This document shows, one piece after another, positions 25,995 through 34,565 of a DNA stretch of 64,000 nt. Below the pieces are notes generated by a model that ran no database searches, had not been told where the DNA came from, and saw only the letters and a program-made list of their open reading frames with translations. How positions within the stretch are numbered: the stretch's first letter is position 1; each line of letters begins with the position of its first letter. The translations under genes and the position numbers were made by a program. The DNA lies in the NCBI GenBank assembly GCA_963744905.1, contig CAVUUV010000003.1, positions 992,001 to 1,056,000 on the forward strand, given 5' to 3'. Source of the DNA: DATFFO01 sp963744905. Its GTDB lineage: Bacteria > Actinomycetota > Acidimicrobiia > Spongiisociales > ZC4RG35.

Positions 25995-26101
25995 TTCTTT
26001 GGACGCTCACCAACGCCCCACCCGTTCTTTGGACCGTGGGGAACGCATAGCGACGGTCACGGTCGAAAGAACGGCACAGGCGACGGTCACGGTCCAAAGA
26101 A
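25995..26101. repeat. Four-arm palindromic repeat (FFRR), copy A
   Basis: Two forward sites TTCTTTGGAC (25995, 26025) and two reverse sites (26062 GTCGAAAGAA with one mismatch; 26092 GTCCAAAGAA) with spacings 30, 37 and 30. The arms can fold into one long hairpin. It lies just after the pspA stop and before the EtfD-like gene. A second copy with identical spacings is at 57368-57474. Confidence 0.9.
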
Positions 26102-26105
26102 CCGG

Positions 26106-26819
26106 TCAGTTCAGGCCGAGCTCCTGGCGCAACTCCTCCAGCTTGGCGTCGGCCTGAGAGAGCGAGACTGCCTCCTTGAGCTCCTGTTCGGCGCCCTCGG
26201 GTGTGACCTCGCGCAACTCACCATGAGCCTTGGCCGTGGCCAGGCGGCTCTCGATCTTGTCCTCGACCTTGCTGAGTGAAGGCGCCTCCTGCTCCATGGT
26301 GGCCGACATCGACTCCATGGCAGAGTTGACTGCCTCCTGCATCTTCGCCTGCTCCAGCTTGCCCAACAGCTGCATGCGCTTTGCGGCCAGTTCCTGAACT
26401 CGCATGGCGTTCTGCTGGACCGCCTGCTTGGCGTTCTCGGCCTGCTGCAGGGCGACCTCGTACTGCTGCTTGAGACCGTTCACATTGGATTCCTCGGCCT
26501 GAATCTTCATGGCCAAGGACTGCGCCGCCCGGGTCCACTTGTCCAGGGCATCGGCGTCGTTGGCGTTCTTGGCCTCCTCCGCCTTCAACAGGGCCTGTTT
26601 GGCCATCTCCCGGGCTTCTCCCAGGTTGGCGGCGGCCTGTTCGATCTTGGATTCCAGCTCGGTGCGGTGAGCGATCACCTTGGCGGCCTGGTTGCGCAGC
26701 CTCTGGTCGGCGGCCTTGGCCTCCGAGATGGCCTGCTCGACCTCGACTTCCGGATCCATAGCCGATTCGGCGAACCCCCGGAACAGCTGCTTGATGTATC
26801 CCCAGATTCTCTTGAGCAT
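26106..26819 (-). CDS. pspA: PspA/IM30 family membrane-stress protein
   Basis: A 237-aa coiled-coil protein of the PspA/Vipp1 family. It begins with the amphipathic helix MLKRIWGYIKQLFRGF that binds membranes, followed by a long coiled coil (about 25-190) rich in Ala, Gln and Glu. These proteins polymerise on damaged membranes to limit proton leakage. GGGAGA lies upstream of the ATG. No PspB/C-like or ClgR-type partner is next to it. Confidence 0.92.
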   Translation of the reverse strand: MLKRIWGYIKQLFRGFAESAMDPEVEVEQAISEAKAADQRLRNQAAKVIAHRTELESKIEQAAANLGEAREMAKQALLKAEEAKNANDADALDKWTRAAQSLAMKIQAEESNVNGLKQQYEVALQQAENAKQAVQQNAMRVQELAAKRMQLLGKLEQAKMQEAVNSAMESMSATMEQEAPSLSKVEDKIESRLATAKAHGELREVTPEGAEQELKEAVSLSQADAKLEELRQELGLN

Positions 26820-26880
26820 TTGGTCTCCCGTAGGTGCGTCGGAGCGCAGCTTACGGCACCGTGCCCCTTCCCTGCACCGA

Positions 26881-27792
26881 TCAGCGGCCGATGAGCGACC
26901 GAGCGAAGAACCACAGATTGGCGGGCCGCTCCGCCAGCCGACGGGTCAGATACGGATACCAGGCGGAGCCGAACGGTAGGTAGACCCTGAGGTCGTGGCC
27001 CAGGTCCACTAGACGCCGTTGCTCGTCGCCCCGCACCCCGTACAGCATCTGGAACTCGTAACCACCCGTCCGCTTCGCCGCCAGCCGCAAGGACAGCTCG
27101 ATCAGACGGGGGTCATGAGTGGCGATGGCGGGACGGACCTGCTCGGCGCTCATCAGCACCGTCAACAACCGGGCAAAAGCGGCATCCACATCGTCGGAAT
27201 CGGTGAACGCCACATCCGGGGGCTCGACATAGGCCCCCTTGCAGAGGCGGATGTGGCCCCCCAGCGGAATGAGCCGCTCCAGGTCCTGGGGGGTGCGTCG
27301 AAGGTAGGCCTGCAGACAGACGCCCAGGTTTCCGTGCCGACCCTGGGCCTCGGCGTAGATGTCGATGGTGTCGGCCGTGTGGCGGGAGTCCTCCATATCG
27401 ATGGTCACCGTGGTCCCGGTGGCTGCCGCCTTCGAGGCCAGGGCCTCGACTGCCTCGGCCGCCATCGACCGATCGATGCTCAGGCCGAGCTGAGTCAGTT
27501 TCACCGAGATGTTGGCCTGGATCCCCTCCATCGGTATCCGCTCCAGACACTCGATGTACTCCTGAGTGGCCCGCTCGGCGCCTTCCCGGTCTCCCACCTC
27601 CTCCCCCAACAGGTCCAGGGAGACCACCATCCCCTCGTCATTCAGCTCATGGGCCGAGCGGGCAGCATCATCCAGGGTGTCACCGGCCACGAACTTGCCG
27701 GCCAGGGCCTTGCCTGCCCTGGTCTCGGTGATGGCCCGTTCCGCCAGCGAAGCCCCGGTGATGGCCATGACCCCGCGGGTGAAGATGCTCAT
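26881..27792 (-). CDS. Proline dehydrogenase (monofunctional)
   Basis: FAD enzyme oxidising proline to pyrroline-5-carboxylate, feeding electrons to quinone; 303 aa, typical of monofunctional PRODH. Recognisable blocks are ISVKLTQLGL, IDMEDSRHTADTI, LRLCKGAY-type (HIRLCKGAYVEP), PAIATHDPRLI, YEFQMLYGVR and YLPFGSAWYPYLTRRLAERP, which bind FAD and substrate. The start overlaps the proC stop (ATGA), so the catabolic enzyme and the biosynthetic reductase are translated together. P5C dehydrogenase is encoded near the right edge of the window. Confidence 0.93.
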   Translation of the reverse strand: MSIFTRGVMAITGASLAERAITETRAGKALAGKFVAGDTLDDAARSAHELNDEGMVVSLDLLGEEVGDREGAERATQEYIECLERIPMEGIQANISVKLTQLGLSIDRSMAAEAVEALASKAAATGTTVTIDMEDSRHTADTIDIYAEAQGRHGNLGVCLQAYLRRTPQDLERLIPLGGHIRLCKGAYVEPPDVAFTDSDDVDAAFARLLTVLMSAEQVRPAIATHDPRLIELSLRLAAKRTGGYEFQMLYGVRGDEQRRLVDLGHDLRVYLPFGSAWYPYLTRRLAERPANLWFFARSLIGR

Positions 27793-28622
27793 GTCGGCGA
27801 CTCACCCAACTGCCTCGACCTCTCCGCGGCCGCCCGCACCGCGTCCTCGACCAGGGCCCGAAAGCCGCGCTGCTCGAGAATGTGCACGGCGGCGGCGGTG
27901 GTGCCGCCGGGCGAGGTGACATCGGCCCTCAGCTCGGAGGGCCGGCGGCCGGTCTCTGTCAGCAGATGCCCGGCTCCCCGCACCGTCTGATGGACGAAAG
28001 TCTCTGCCACGTCCCGGGGAAGGCCCTCGCGGACGGCAGCCTCGGTGAGCGCCTCGGCCAACAGGAAGATGTATGCAGGGCCGGTCCCCGACACCGCCGT
28101 GACGGCGTCCATCAAAGACTCGTCCATGACCCCCACCGATCCCACCGCCTCGAGAACCCATCGGGCGGCCCTCACCGCCTCCTCATCGGCGTGCGTCCCG
28201 GCGGCAATGCCCGTCATACCCTCACCAACCAGGGCCGGGGTGTTGGGCATCGCCCGCACCACCGGTATCTGCCCTCCCAGTCTCCCCTCGTAGAAGGCGA
28301 TCGTCACGCCGGCCGCCACCGAGAGAACCACCTGCGCCGGTTCCAGCGATCCGGCCACCGCGTCCAGCAGCCCCGCCACGTCCCGGGGTTTGGTGGCCAC
28401 GACCACTACCCGTCTACCGGCGGCGGCCTTCGTCACATCCAGCGTCACATCGCAGCCACTGCGCCGGGCCAGGGTTTCTGCCCGCTCCGGGCGCCTCACT
28501 GCCGCCGAGATGGCGGAGGCCTCCCATCCCGCCGCCAGTAGCCCCCTCATCAATGCTTCGCCCATGGCGCCGGCACCCAGAATCGCCACGGTGGGTCGAA
28601 CTGCGGAAGTGTCGTTGGACAT
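27789..28622 (-). CDS. proC: Pyrroline-5-carboxylate reductase
   Basis: Reduces P5C to proline with NAD(P)H; 277 aa, the normal length. The N-terminal Rossmann motif is AILGAGAMGEALMRGL (about 13-28) and the C-terminal ProC signature is GTGPAYIFLLAEALTEAAVREGLPR with TSPGGTTAAA (about 180-255). A TATACT box nine bases before the ATG suggests a very short leader. It is the first gene of a pair with proline dehydrogenase, which catalyses the opposing reaction. Confidence 0.95.
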   Translation of the reverse strand: MSNDTSAVRPTVAILGAGAMGEALMRGLLAAGWEASAISAAVRRPERAETLARRSGCDVTLDVTKAAAGRRVVVVATKPRDVAGLLDAVAGSLEPAQVVLSVAAGVTIAFYEGRLGGQIPVVRAMPNTPALVGEGMTGIAAGTHADEEAVRAARWVLEAVGSVGVMDESLMDAVTAVSGTGPAYIFLLAEALTEAAVREGLPRDVAETFVHQTVRGAGHLLTETGRRPSELRADVTSPGGTTAAAVHILEQRGFRALVEDAVRAAAERSRQLGESPT

Positions 28623-28691
28623 CGGAAGTCGAGTATATGAAGGCCCCCGCGGTCGTCCGGCCGGTGGACCTTGCGCTCCCGGGTTGCCTAC

Positions 28692-29498
28692 TCAGTCGCT
28701 GGAACGTCCCCGCAGACGTCGCATCTCGTCCAGCACCGATCCGGTGAGAACGGTCGAGGCCGGGGCCGCCACACCGGTCAGTCGCTTCCGAGCCTCGCCC
28801 TGCACGGCCTGGGTGTTGGGGGTCTCCTCCCTGGCCGGCTCGGCCGGCTTCGCCTCCGGGCCGGGCGGTTTTGCTGCGTGGGCCGCTATCTCGTCCAGCC
28901 AGGCCTCGTCGTTGCGGACCGGAGCCTGCTCGGTATCGGAAGCAACTTCCTCTTGCGACACAGCCTCCACCACACCCAGCCGCCACAGGGTGTGGAGAAG
29001 CCGGATGGCGCGGGCCCGACCGAACGCCCCCTCCAGTTGTTCGAGCGAGATGACCGAGACCAGGGAGGCGAAGGCCCACCAGTCGTCGGGGTCGATAGTG
29101 ACGGGCCCTCCGATCTCGTCCTTGAGGATCATCGGCCTGCTGGCCAGATCCGACTCTGCAACATCCGATTCGAGCTCGGCCAGGCGGACCATGTCCGAGA
29201 CGATCTCGTCTATCTCCCAACCACCCTCTTCGGGACCTGTGTAGGCCTTCAGCTCGAACGTGCCTTCCGGGAGGCTGGACAGAACGAACAATGCGTCAAC
29301 CGTGGAGACTCTCGATCCGAGATCTCCCTCCACCACCGCATTACCGTCGATCACGGCTCCGGCTACCCGCCCCTCGCGGAAGTGGATCATCCCGGATCTC
29401 CTGCCCCGGATCTCGACACTGGCCGTCTTCGACGTCACCCGGAGCATGTTCAAGAGGTCGGCGACGGTCCAATCTGAAATGGATCCTGACAAGTTCAC
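28692..29498 (-). CDS. DUF4388 domain protein
   Basis: A 268-aa protein whose first about 110 residues are a DUF4388 domain (LSGSISDWTVADLLNMLRV, then GMIHFREGRVAGAVI), a domain linked to signalling and gliding/effector proteins. The middle part has a helical segment, and a Pro/Ala-rich linker precedes the C-terminal 30 residues (TGSVLDEMRRLRGR). Start is GTG with GAGAGG six bases upstream. Divergent from the thiolase operon. The function is unknown. Confidence 0.82.
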   Translation of the reverse strand: MNLSGSISDWTVADLLNMLRVTSKTASVEIRGRRSGMIHFREGRVAGAVIDGNAVVEGDLGSRVSTVDALFVLSSLPEGTFELKAYTGPEEGGWEIDEIVSDMVRLAELESDVAESDLASRPMILKDEIGGPVTIDPDDWWAFASLVSVISLEQLEGAFGRARAIRLLHTLWRLGVVEAVSQEEVASDTEQAPVRNDEAWLDEIAAHAAKPPGPEAKPAEPAREETPNTQAVQGEARKRLTGVAAPASTVLTGSVLDEMRRLRGRSSD

Positions 29499-29642
29499 TG
29501 TCTACCTCTCGAGTTCACACACACGACCGTTCCGGCGCACTCTGCGTATCGGACCGCGAGCGGCCCGGGTTGAGCAGAACCTGTGGCGGCCGGTTGGGGT
29601 GACGGCGCGGCGTCAGGCGATCAGGGCTGCGATCATGGGTAC

Positions 29643-30851
29643 ATGACCGACATCTACATAGCCGACGCCTGCCGAACACCGGTCGGGAAGCTGGGCGGCG
29701 TGCTCGCCTACGTGCGCCCCGACGACCTGGCCGCCCATGCCATCAGGGGGTTGGTCGACCGCAATCCCGACCTCGAACCCGGTGCCATAGCCGACGTGGT
29801 GTGGGGAGCGGCCAACCAGGCGGGAGAGGACAATCGCAACGTGGGGAGGATGGCCGGGTTGCTGGCCGGTCTCCCCGACTCCGTTCCCGGGGTCACGGTG
29901 AACCGACTGTGCGGATCGGGTCTCCAGGCGGTCATCTCGGCGGGTCAGGCCCTGGCCAACGGGTGGGGAGAGGTGATGGTGGCGGGTGGATCGGAGTCGA
30001 TGAGCCGCGCCCCTTATGTCATGGCCAAACCGGAGCGCGGCTTCGCCACGGGGGCACCCGAAGTTGCAGACACCACCCTGGGATGGCGACTCGTCAACCC
30101 GTCCATGAGGCGCCTCCACGGCTGCCTGGCGTTGGGGGAGACGGCCGAGGAGGTGGCCGAACGCTGGCACGTGACCCGCGAGGCTCAGGACGCCTTCTCC
30201 CTCGAGTCGCATCGAAGGGCGGTCTCGGCCGCCGAGACGGGGAGGTTCAAGGACGAGATCGTTCCCATCGACGCCCCCACCGACCACAAGCGACGCTCGA
30301 CGGTGACCGTCGATGCCGACGAGGGACCGCGACCCGACACGAGCCTGGAGGCCCTGGCCGGGCTGGGGTCCGTGTTCCGGCAGGGAGGCACGGTCACCGC
30401 GGGGAACTCGTCGCAGATGAACGACGGTGCGGCCGCCCTGATCGTGGCCACTCAGGCAGGCCTCGACCACCACGGACTGACTCCGATGGCGCGGCTGGTG
30501 GCCTCGGCCGCAGCGGGCGTCGATCCCGACGTCATGGGGATCGGGCCGGTTCCGGCGACGAGGATGGTCCTGGAGCGAGCAGGCCTGAACGTGGACGACC
30601 TGGACCTGATCGAGCTGAACGAGGCCTTCGCCGCCCAGTCGTTGGCGGTGATCGGCGAGCTGGACCTGGACCCCCAGATCGTCAACGTCAACGGGGGAGC
30701 CATCGCCCTGGGTCATCCCCTGGGCGCCAGTGGGGCCAAGATCCTCACCACTCTGGTCCACGAACTCGCTCGCCGAGGGGGCCGGTTCGGATTGGTGACG
30801 ATGTGCATCGGAGTGGGACAGGGCATAGCGCTGGTGGTCGAAGCCGTATGA
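29643..30851 (+). CDS. Acetyl-CoA C-acyltransferase (thiolase)
   Basis: A 402-aa thiolase. The nucleophilic Cys is in VNRLCGSGLQAV (about 84-95), the His in GGAIALGHPLGASGAKI (about 345-361) and the second Cys in CIGVGQG near the C terminus. The family covers beta-oxidation thiolases and 3-oxoadipyl-CoA thiolase; neighbours (CoA-transferase, SDR, MaoC hydratase, acyl-CoA carboxylase) fit fatty acid or ring-derived acyl-CoA breakdown. The ATG at 29643 (MTDIYIADACRTPVG) matches family N termini; the longer start has no support. Its stop overlaps the next ATG (ATGA). Confidence 0.93.
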   Translation: MTDIYIADACRTPVGKLGGVLAYVRPDDLAAHAIRGLVDRNPDLEPGAIADVVWGAANQAGEDNRNVGRMAGLLAGLPDSVPGVTVNRLCGSGLQAVISAGQALANGWGEVMVAGGSESMSRAPYVMAKPERGFATGAPEVADTTLGWRLVNPSMRRLHGCLALGETAEEVAERWHVTREAQDAFSLESHRRAVSAAETGRFKDEIVPIDAPTDHKRRSTVTVDADEGPRPDTSLEALAGLGSVFRQGGTVTAGNSSQMNDGAAALIVATQAGLDHHGLTPMARLVASAAAGVDPDVMGIGPVPATRMVLERAGLNVDDLDLIELNEAFAAQSLAVIGELDLDPQIVNVNGGAIALGHPLGASGAKILTTLVHELARRGGRFGLVTMCIGVGQGIALVVEAV

Positions 30852-32041
30852 GCTCCGCCGGCGGACTGCTGGCGGGGATCGAGGTGGTCGAGTTCGGCAA
30901 TCTCATCGCCGCCCCCTATGCCGGAATGCTGCTGGCCGACCTGGGGGCCGACGTGGTCAAAGTCGAGCCGCCCGGAGGCGACCTGGGCCGGGGGTTTGGC
31001 CCCTACGTGGGAGGCGAATCGGTCTTTTTCATGGCGGTCAACCGGGGCAAGCGCTCCCTGGCGCTGAACCCCAAGGACCCGGAGGTCCGGCCCTGGCTCG
31101 ACCGCCTCGTGAGCCGGGCCGACGTGGTCATCAACAATCTCCGGCACGGCGCCATGGCGCGCATGGGCTACGACGAGCAGACGATTCGGAATGTCAACCC
31201 GGGCGTGGTCTATGTGGTGGTGTCGGCCTTCGGTTCCGATGGTCCATACGCCGACCGGGCCGGCATCGACGTCATCTTCCAGGCCGAGTCGGGGATGATC
31301 TCGCTGACCGGTCGTCCTGACGACCCCCCCGAGAAGACCGCCACCACCATCGGCGACTACGTGGCTGCCACCAACGCGGCTCTGACCATCTGCGCCGCAC
31401 TGGTCGACCGGGAACGGGGCGGCAGCGGGCGACGGGTCGACATCAGTCTCCGTGACGGCCTTCTCCCCGTCCAGTCTGGGTGGTATGCCCTCCACTTCGC
31501 CAGTGGGAGCCAGCCCGAGCGTACCGGTACCGCCTCGCCCTATCTGGCTCCCAACCAGGTGTTCGAGACGGCCGACGGGCTCCTGGCCCTGGCCATCGTG
31601 TCCGACCGGCATTTTCGCATCCTCGCCGACCGGCTCCGGCGGCCCGACCTGGCCGAGCGCTATCGGACGAACCAGGAGCGCATGGCCAACCGCCCCGGCC
31701 TTGCCGCGGCCCTGGAGGAGACATTCGGGGAGCACACGACCGCCCACTGGTTGAACCTGCTGGGCGACGCCGGACTCCCGGTGGGGCGGGTAATGGACCT
31801 GGCGCAGGTCCTGGACGACCCTCAAATCCTCCACAACGAGATGGTCCTCGAGGTCGAACACCCCGCCGCCGGAAGGACGACCGCACTCGGTTCGCCTTTG
31901 CGAGTGGACGGTCGACCGGCACGGGCCGAACGGCCTTCTCCTTGCCTCGGACAGCACTCGCGCCAGATCCTTGCCGATCTCGGCGCTCCGGACGAGACGA
32001 TCGAGGAACTCGTCCGGACCGGGGGCATCGTCGTATCGTGA
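30848..32041 (+). CDS. CaiB/BaiF family III CoA-transferase
   Basis: A 397-aa class III CoA-transferase that moves CoA between carboxylic acids through an Asp-anhydride. The N-terminal VVEFGNLIAAPYAGMLLADLGADVVKVEPP is diagnostic, and the catalytic Asp should be the one in RAGIDVIFQAESG (about 141). The specific acids are not evident. Translation is coupled to the thiolase (ATGA) and to the next gene (GTGA). Confidence 0.92.
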   Translation: MSSAGGLLAGIEVVEFGNLIAAPYAGMLLADLGADVVKVEPPGGDLGRGFGPYVGGESVFFMAVNRGKRSLALNPKDPEVRPWLDRLVSRADVVINNLRHGAMARMGYDEQTIRNVNPGVVYVVVSAFGSDGPYADRAGIDVIFQAESGMISLTGRPDDPPEKTATTIGDYVAATNAALTICAALVDRERGGSGRRVDISLRDGLLPVQSGWYALHFASGSQPERTGTASPYLAPNQVFETADGLLALAIVSDRHFRILADRLRRPDLAERYRTNQERMANRPGLAAALEETFGEHTTAHWLNLLGDAGLPVGRVMDLAQVLDDPQILHNEMVLEVEHPAAGRTTALGSPLRVDGRPARAERPSPCLGQHSRQILADLGAPDETIEELVRTGGIVVS

Positions 32042-32481
32042 GCAGCATGGAGATCGAAGGCGGAGAAGCCCTGCGACGGGCTCTGAAGGGGCTGGATCTC
32101 CCGGAGCGATGCGCAGTGGTGGAGGCGTCGACGGCGGTCGCCGACTGGTCGGAGGCGAAAGAAGTCATGATGAGGTCCTTCGCCATCAGCCAGAGAGCCG
32201 CCATCGCCGAGGCGCCCATCGTCTATGTGGTACATGGGGACGACCTGCTGGGACGAAGAGGGGCGGCCTCAGCCATGGTGGCGACGGGACTGCTATCCGC
32301 GGCCCGCACGGCCGCCATCGAGTTGAGCCGCAAAGGGGCGGTGGTCAATGTGGTAGCAGTGGGAGACGCTACCCCGCCCGAGGTGACCGCCCACTGGATC
32401 TCGCTCCTCACCGACCCTTCCGGCCCCACCGGCGAAGTGATCCACCTCGACCCAACCCATCTCGGGAAGGCATTGCCGTGA
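32038..32481 (+). CDS. Degenerate short-chain dehydrogenase-like protein (lacks Rossmann and catalytic motifs)
   Basis: A 147-aa protein (GTG at 32038, overlapping the previous stop as GTGA; ATG at 32047 is the alternative). The second half, from SAARTAAIELSRKGAVVNVVAVG to TGEVIHLD, follows the C-terminal half of SDR enzymes, including the final TGxxxxxD block. The N-terminal TGxxxGxG nucleotide motif and the YxxxK catalytic pair are missing. It precedes a complete SDR gene, so it may be a decayed copy or a non-catalytic partner subunit. No frameshifts are needed to read it. Confidence 0.65.
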   Translation: MSSMEIEGGEALRRALKGLDLPERCAVVEASTAVADWSEAKEVMMRSFAISQRAAIAEAPIVYVVHGDDLLGRRGAASAMVATGLLSAARTAAIELSRKGAVVNVVAVGDATPPEVTAHWISLLTDPSGPTGEVIHLDPTHLGKALP

Positions 32482-32501
32482 TCGGGACCAGGGCGAGGCT
32501 C

Positions 32502-32542
32502 TGTGAACGGAAACTCGGCTTCCAGCCGAGTTTCCGTTCACA
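32502..32542. promoter_or_regulatory. Perfect 19-bp stem hairpin abutting the SDR ribosome binding site
   Basis: Arms 32502-32520 and 32524-32542 are exact inverted repeats with a three-base TCC loop. The right arm ends directly before AAGGAG (32543-32548), six bases from the GTG start at 32555. It could be a terminator for the upstream gene, a translation-modulating hairpin or a repeat element; there is no U-tract. Confidence 0.8.
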
Positions 32543-32554
32543 AAGGAGCCCTTC

Positions 32555-33244
32555 GTGACCCGCCTGGCCGTGGTGACCGGGGCGGCCCGGGGGATCGGGC
32601 GGGCGATCGGGGAGCGGCTCCAGTCGGAAGGCCTGACGGTGGTCGGGGTGGACGTCTCCGAGGGCCTGGCCGAGACGAGCTTCGAGCCGGTCCAGGTGGA
32701 CTTGACCGACCCGGCCGGGATCGAAGAGGTGGTCGCCACAGTCAATCGCCTCGACGGCGATCTGGCGATCCTCGTCAACAATGCCGGGATCACCCGGGAC
32801 GCCCGCCTGGTCAACATGTCGGAAGCCGACATGGCGACCGTGCTGGAGGTCAACCTGGGTGCCCCTTATCACCTGAGCCGAGCCCTCGGCCCCCACATGG
32901 CCCAGGGCGGGTCGATCGTCAACATGGCATCGCGGGCCTATCTGGGCAACTTCGGCCAGTTCAACTACTCGATGTCAAAGGGCGGCGTGGTCGGGCTGAC
33001 CCGGGCCCTGGCCCTGGATCTGGCTCCTGCCGTGAGGGTCAATGCGATCGCCCCAGGCCTGATCGCCACCGAGATGTCGATGGCCATCCCTGAGGACATA
33101 CGGACCAAGATGGTCGACGCCATTCCCCTGGAGAGGATGGGCGAGCCGACCGAAGTGGCTGACCTGGTGGCCTCGCTGCTGGCCCCCGGTTACATCACCG
33201 GCCACGTATTCGTGATCGGTGGAGGCCGGAGCCTGGCCCGGTGA
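32555..33244 (+). CDS. Short-chain dehydrogenase/reductase, FabG-like
   Basis: A 229-aa NAD(P)-dependent oxidoreductase. The cofactor motif is TGAARGIG (about 9-16), LVNNAGITRD gives the NNAG block, and the catalytic set includes the Ser in NMASRAY plus the tyrosine and lysine of YSMSK (about 143-147). Probably a 3-oxoacyl-thioester or 3-hydroxyacyl-CoA reductase in the surrounding acyl-CoA pathway. The GTG start has AAGGAG six bases upstream, and a perfect hairpin stands immediately before that site. Confidence 0.92.
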   Translation: MTRLAVVTGAARGIGRAIGERLQSEGLTVVGVDVSEGLAETSFEPVQVDLTDPAGIEEVVATVNRLDGDLAILVNNAGITRDARLVNMSEADMATVLEVNLGAPYHLSRALGPHMAQGGSIVNMASRAYLGNFGQFNYSMSKGGVVGLTRALALDLAPAVRVNAIAPGLIATEMSMAIPEDIRTKMVDAIPLERMGEPTEVADLVASLLAPGYITGHVFVIGGGRSLAR

Positions 33245-33251
33245 CCGGCCC

Positions 33252-34565
33252 ATGATCGTCGCCCTCTACGAGCGGATCCGCGACAGCCTCTTTCTGATCC
33301 CCGCCGCCATCATCGCCGGGCTGGGTGTCGCCTCCCGATTCGCCCTCGCCCTCGACCAACGGATCCCCCCCGGCACGGCCGGCCTGCTCAGCACCTCGGT
33401 GGATTCAGCCCGTTCCATCCTCTCCACCACCGCCACAGCCACCATCACTTTCGCCGCCATCGTCTTTTCGATGACGGCGGTGGTGATCCAGTTGGCCACC
33501 AGCCAGTTCTCGCCCCGCATCACCCAGGGCTTCCTCCGGGACCGGTACCAACAGGTGACCATCGGCCTCACCGTGGGCACCTTCGTCTACTCGCTGGTGG
33601 TACTGGCCTCGGTGCGGGGCTCGGGGACGGTGACCGACAGCCACCACGACCTCTCATCCACGGTGGCGGTGGTGCTCGGGGTTGCCTCGATGCTGGCCAT
33701 CGTGTTCTTCATAGACCGGATCATGCGGAGCATGCGCATCGACACCATCGTGGCGAATCTGGCCCACGAGACCGAGGAAGCCGTCCGCAGGCTTCCCCAC
33801 CGTGAGCCGTTGGGCGACGAGAGCCTCACCCCTCCCGACACCGCCACCACCACCTCGGTCACAACCTCCCACAGCGGATGGATCCGCTCGATCGCCCTCA
33901 AGCAGATGCTGGGCGATCTTCCGGACGGGACCGCCGTCCGCCTGGATGTCCGGGTCGGTGAGTACATCGCCGCCGGCGAGCTGGTGGCGGCGGTGTGGCC
34001 GGAGGTAGACGAGGGGTCGGCCAGGGCGATCGACGCCGCCATCGAAGTCGACCTGACCCGCACCATCAGCAGCGACCCGATGCACGGTTTCCGCCAGCTG
34101 ATCGACGTGGCCCTCCGCGCCCTGTCGCCATCTATCAACGACCCCACCACCGCCGCGGACGTCGTCTACCACCTGACCGGACCACTGCGGGCCGTTCTCT
34201 TGCGGGAGCTGCCCGGCCAGGTGGTCCACCTCGACCGCCGCCGCGCCTACCTGCCTCGCTCGTTGACCCACTCCGAGTATGTGCACGGTGCCTTCCGGGA
34301 GATACGAATCAACGCCGACAACCAGCCTCACGTGCTCCATGCTCTGATCGGGACCCTGGCCAGCCTCATCGACGCGGTGCTGGACTCCGGACACGACGGA
34401 AGGACCGATAGCCTGCGGGCCGAAGCACGGGCCACCCTGGATGTGGTGCGGGCCTCGACCATGCCCGAGGCCGACCGCCGCTGGCTGCTCGACTTCGCCC
34501 AGGATGTGGGGCTGGTGGAGGCCGAGCCGTCTCAATCGTCCGGGTCGACCGGCGGGACTCAGTAG
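33252..34565 (+). CDS. DUF2254 integral membrane protein
   Basis: A 437-aa protein of the DUF2254 family. Four membrane segments are visible in the first about 170 residues (LFLIPAAIIAGLGV; TITFAAIVFSMTAVVIQLA; IGLTVGTFVYSLVVLA; VVLGVASMLAIVFFI), followed by a large soluble domain of about 260 residues. The SQFSPRITQGFLRD segment is conserved in the family. Function unknown; relatives may be transport- or stress-related. It starts seven bases after the SDR stop. Confidence 0.9.
   Translation: MIVALYERIRDSLFLIPAAIIAGLGVASRFALALDQRIPPGTAGLLSTSVDSARSILSTTATATITFAAIVFSMTAVVIQLATSQFSPRITQGFLRDRYQQVTIGLTVGTFVYSLVVLASVRGSGTVTDSHHDLSSTVAVVLGVASMLAIVFFIDRIMRSMRIDTIVANLAHETEEAVRRLPHREPLGDESLTPPDTATTTSVTTSHSGWIRSIALKQMLGDLPDGTAVRLDVRVGEYIAAGELVAAVWPEVDEGSARAIDAAIEVDLTRTISSDPMHGFRQLIDVALRALSPSINDPTTAADVVYHLTGPLRAVLLRELPGQVVHLDRRRAYLPRSLTHSEYVHGAFREIRINADNQPHVLHALIGTLASLIDAVLDSGHDGRTDSLRAEARATLDVVRASTMPEADRRWLLDFAQDVGLVEAEPSQSSGSTGGTQ

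Noticed and set aside
25995..26101. Possible CRISPR array because of 30-base spacing
   Set aside because: Only two direct units, followed by inverted ones. There are no spacers of unrelated sequence and no cas genes.
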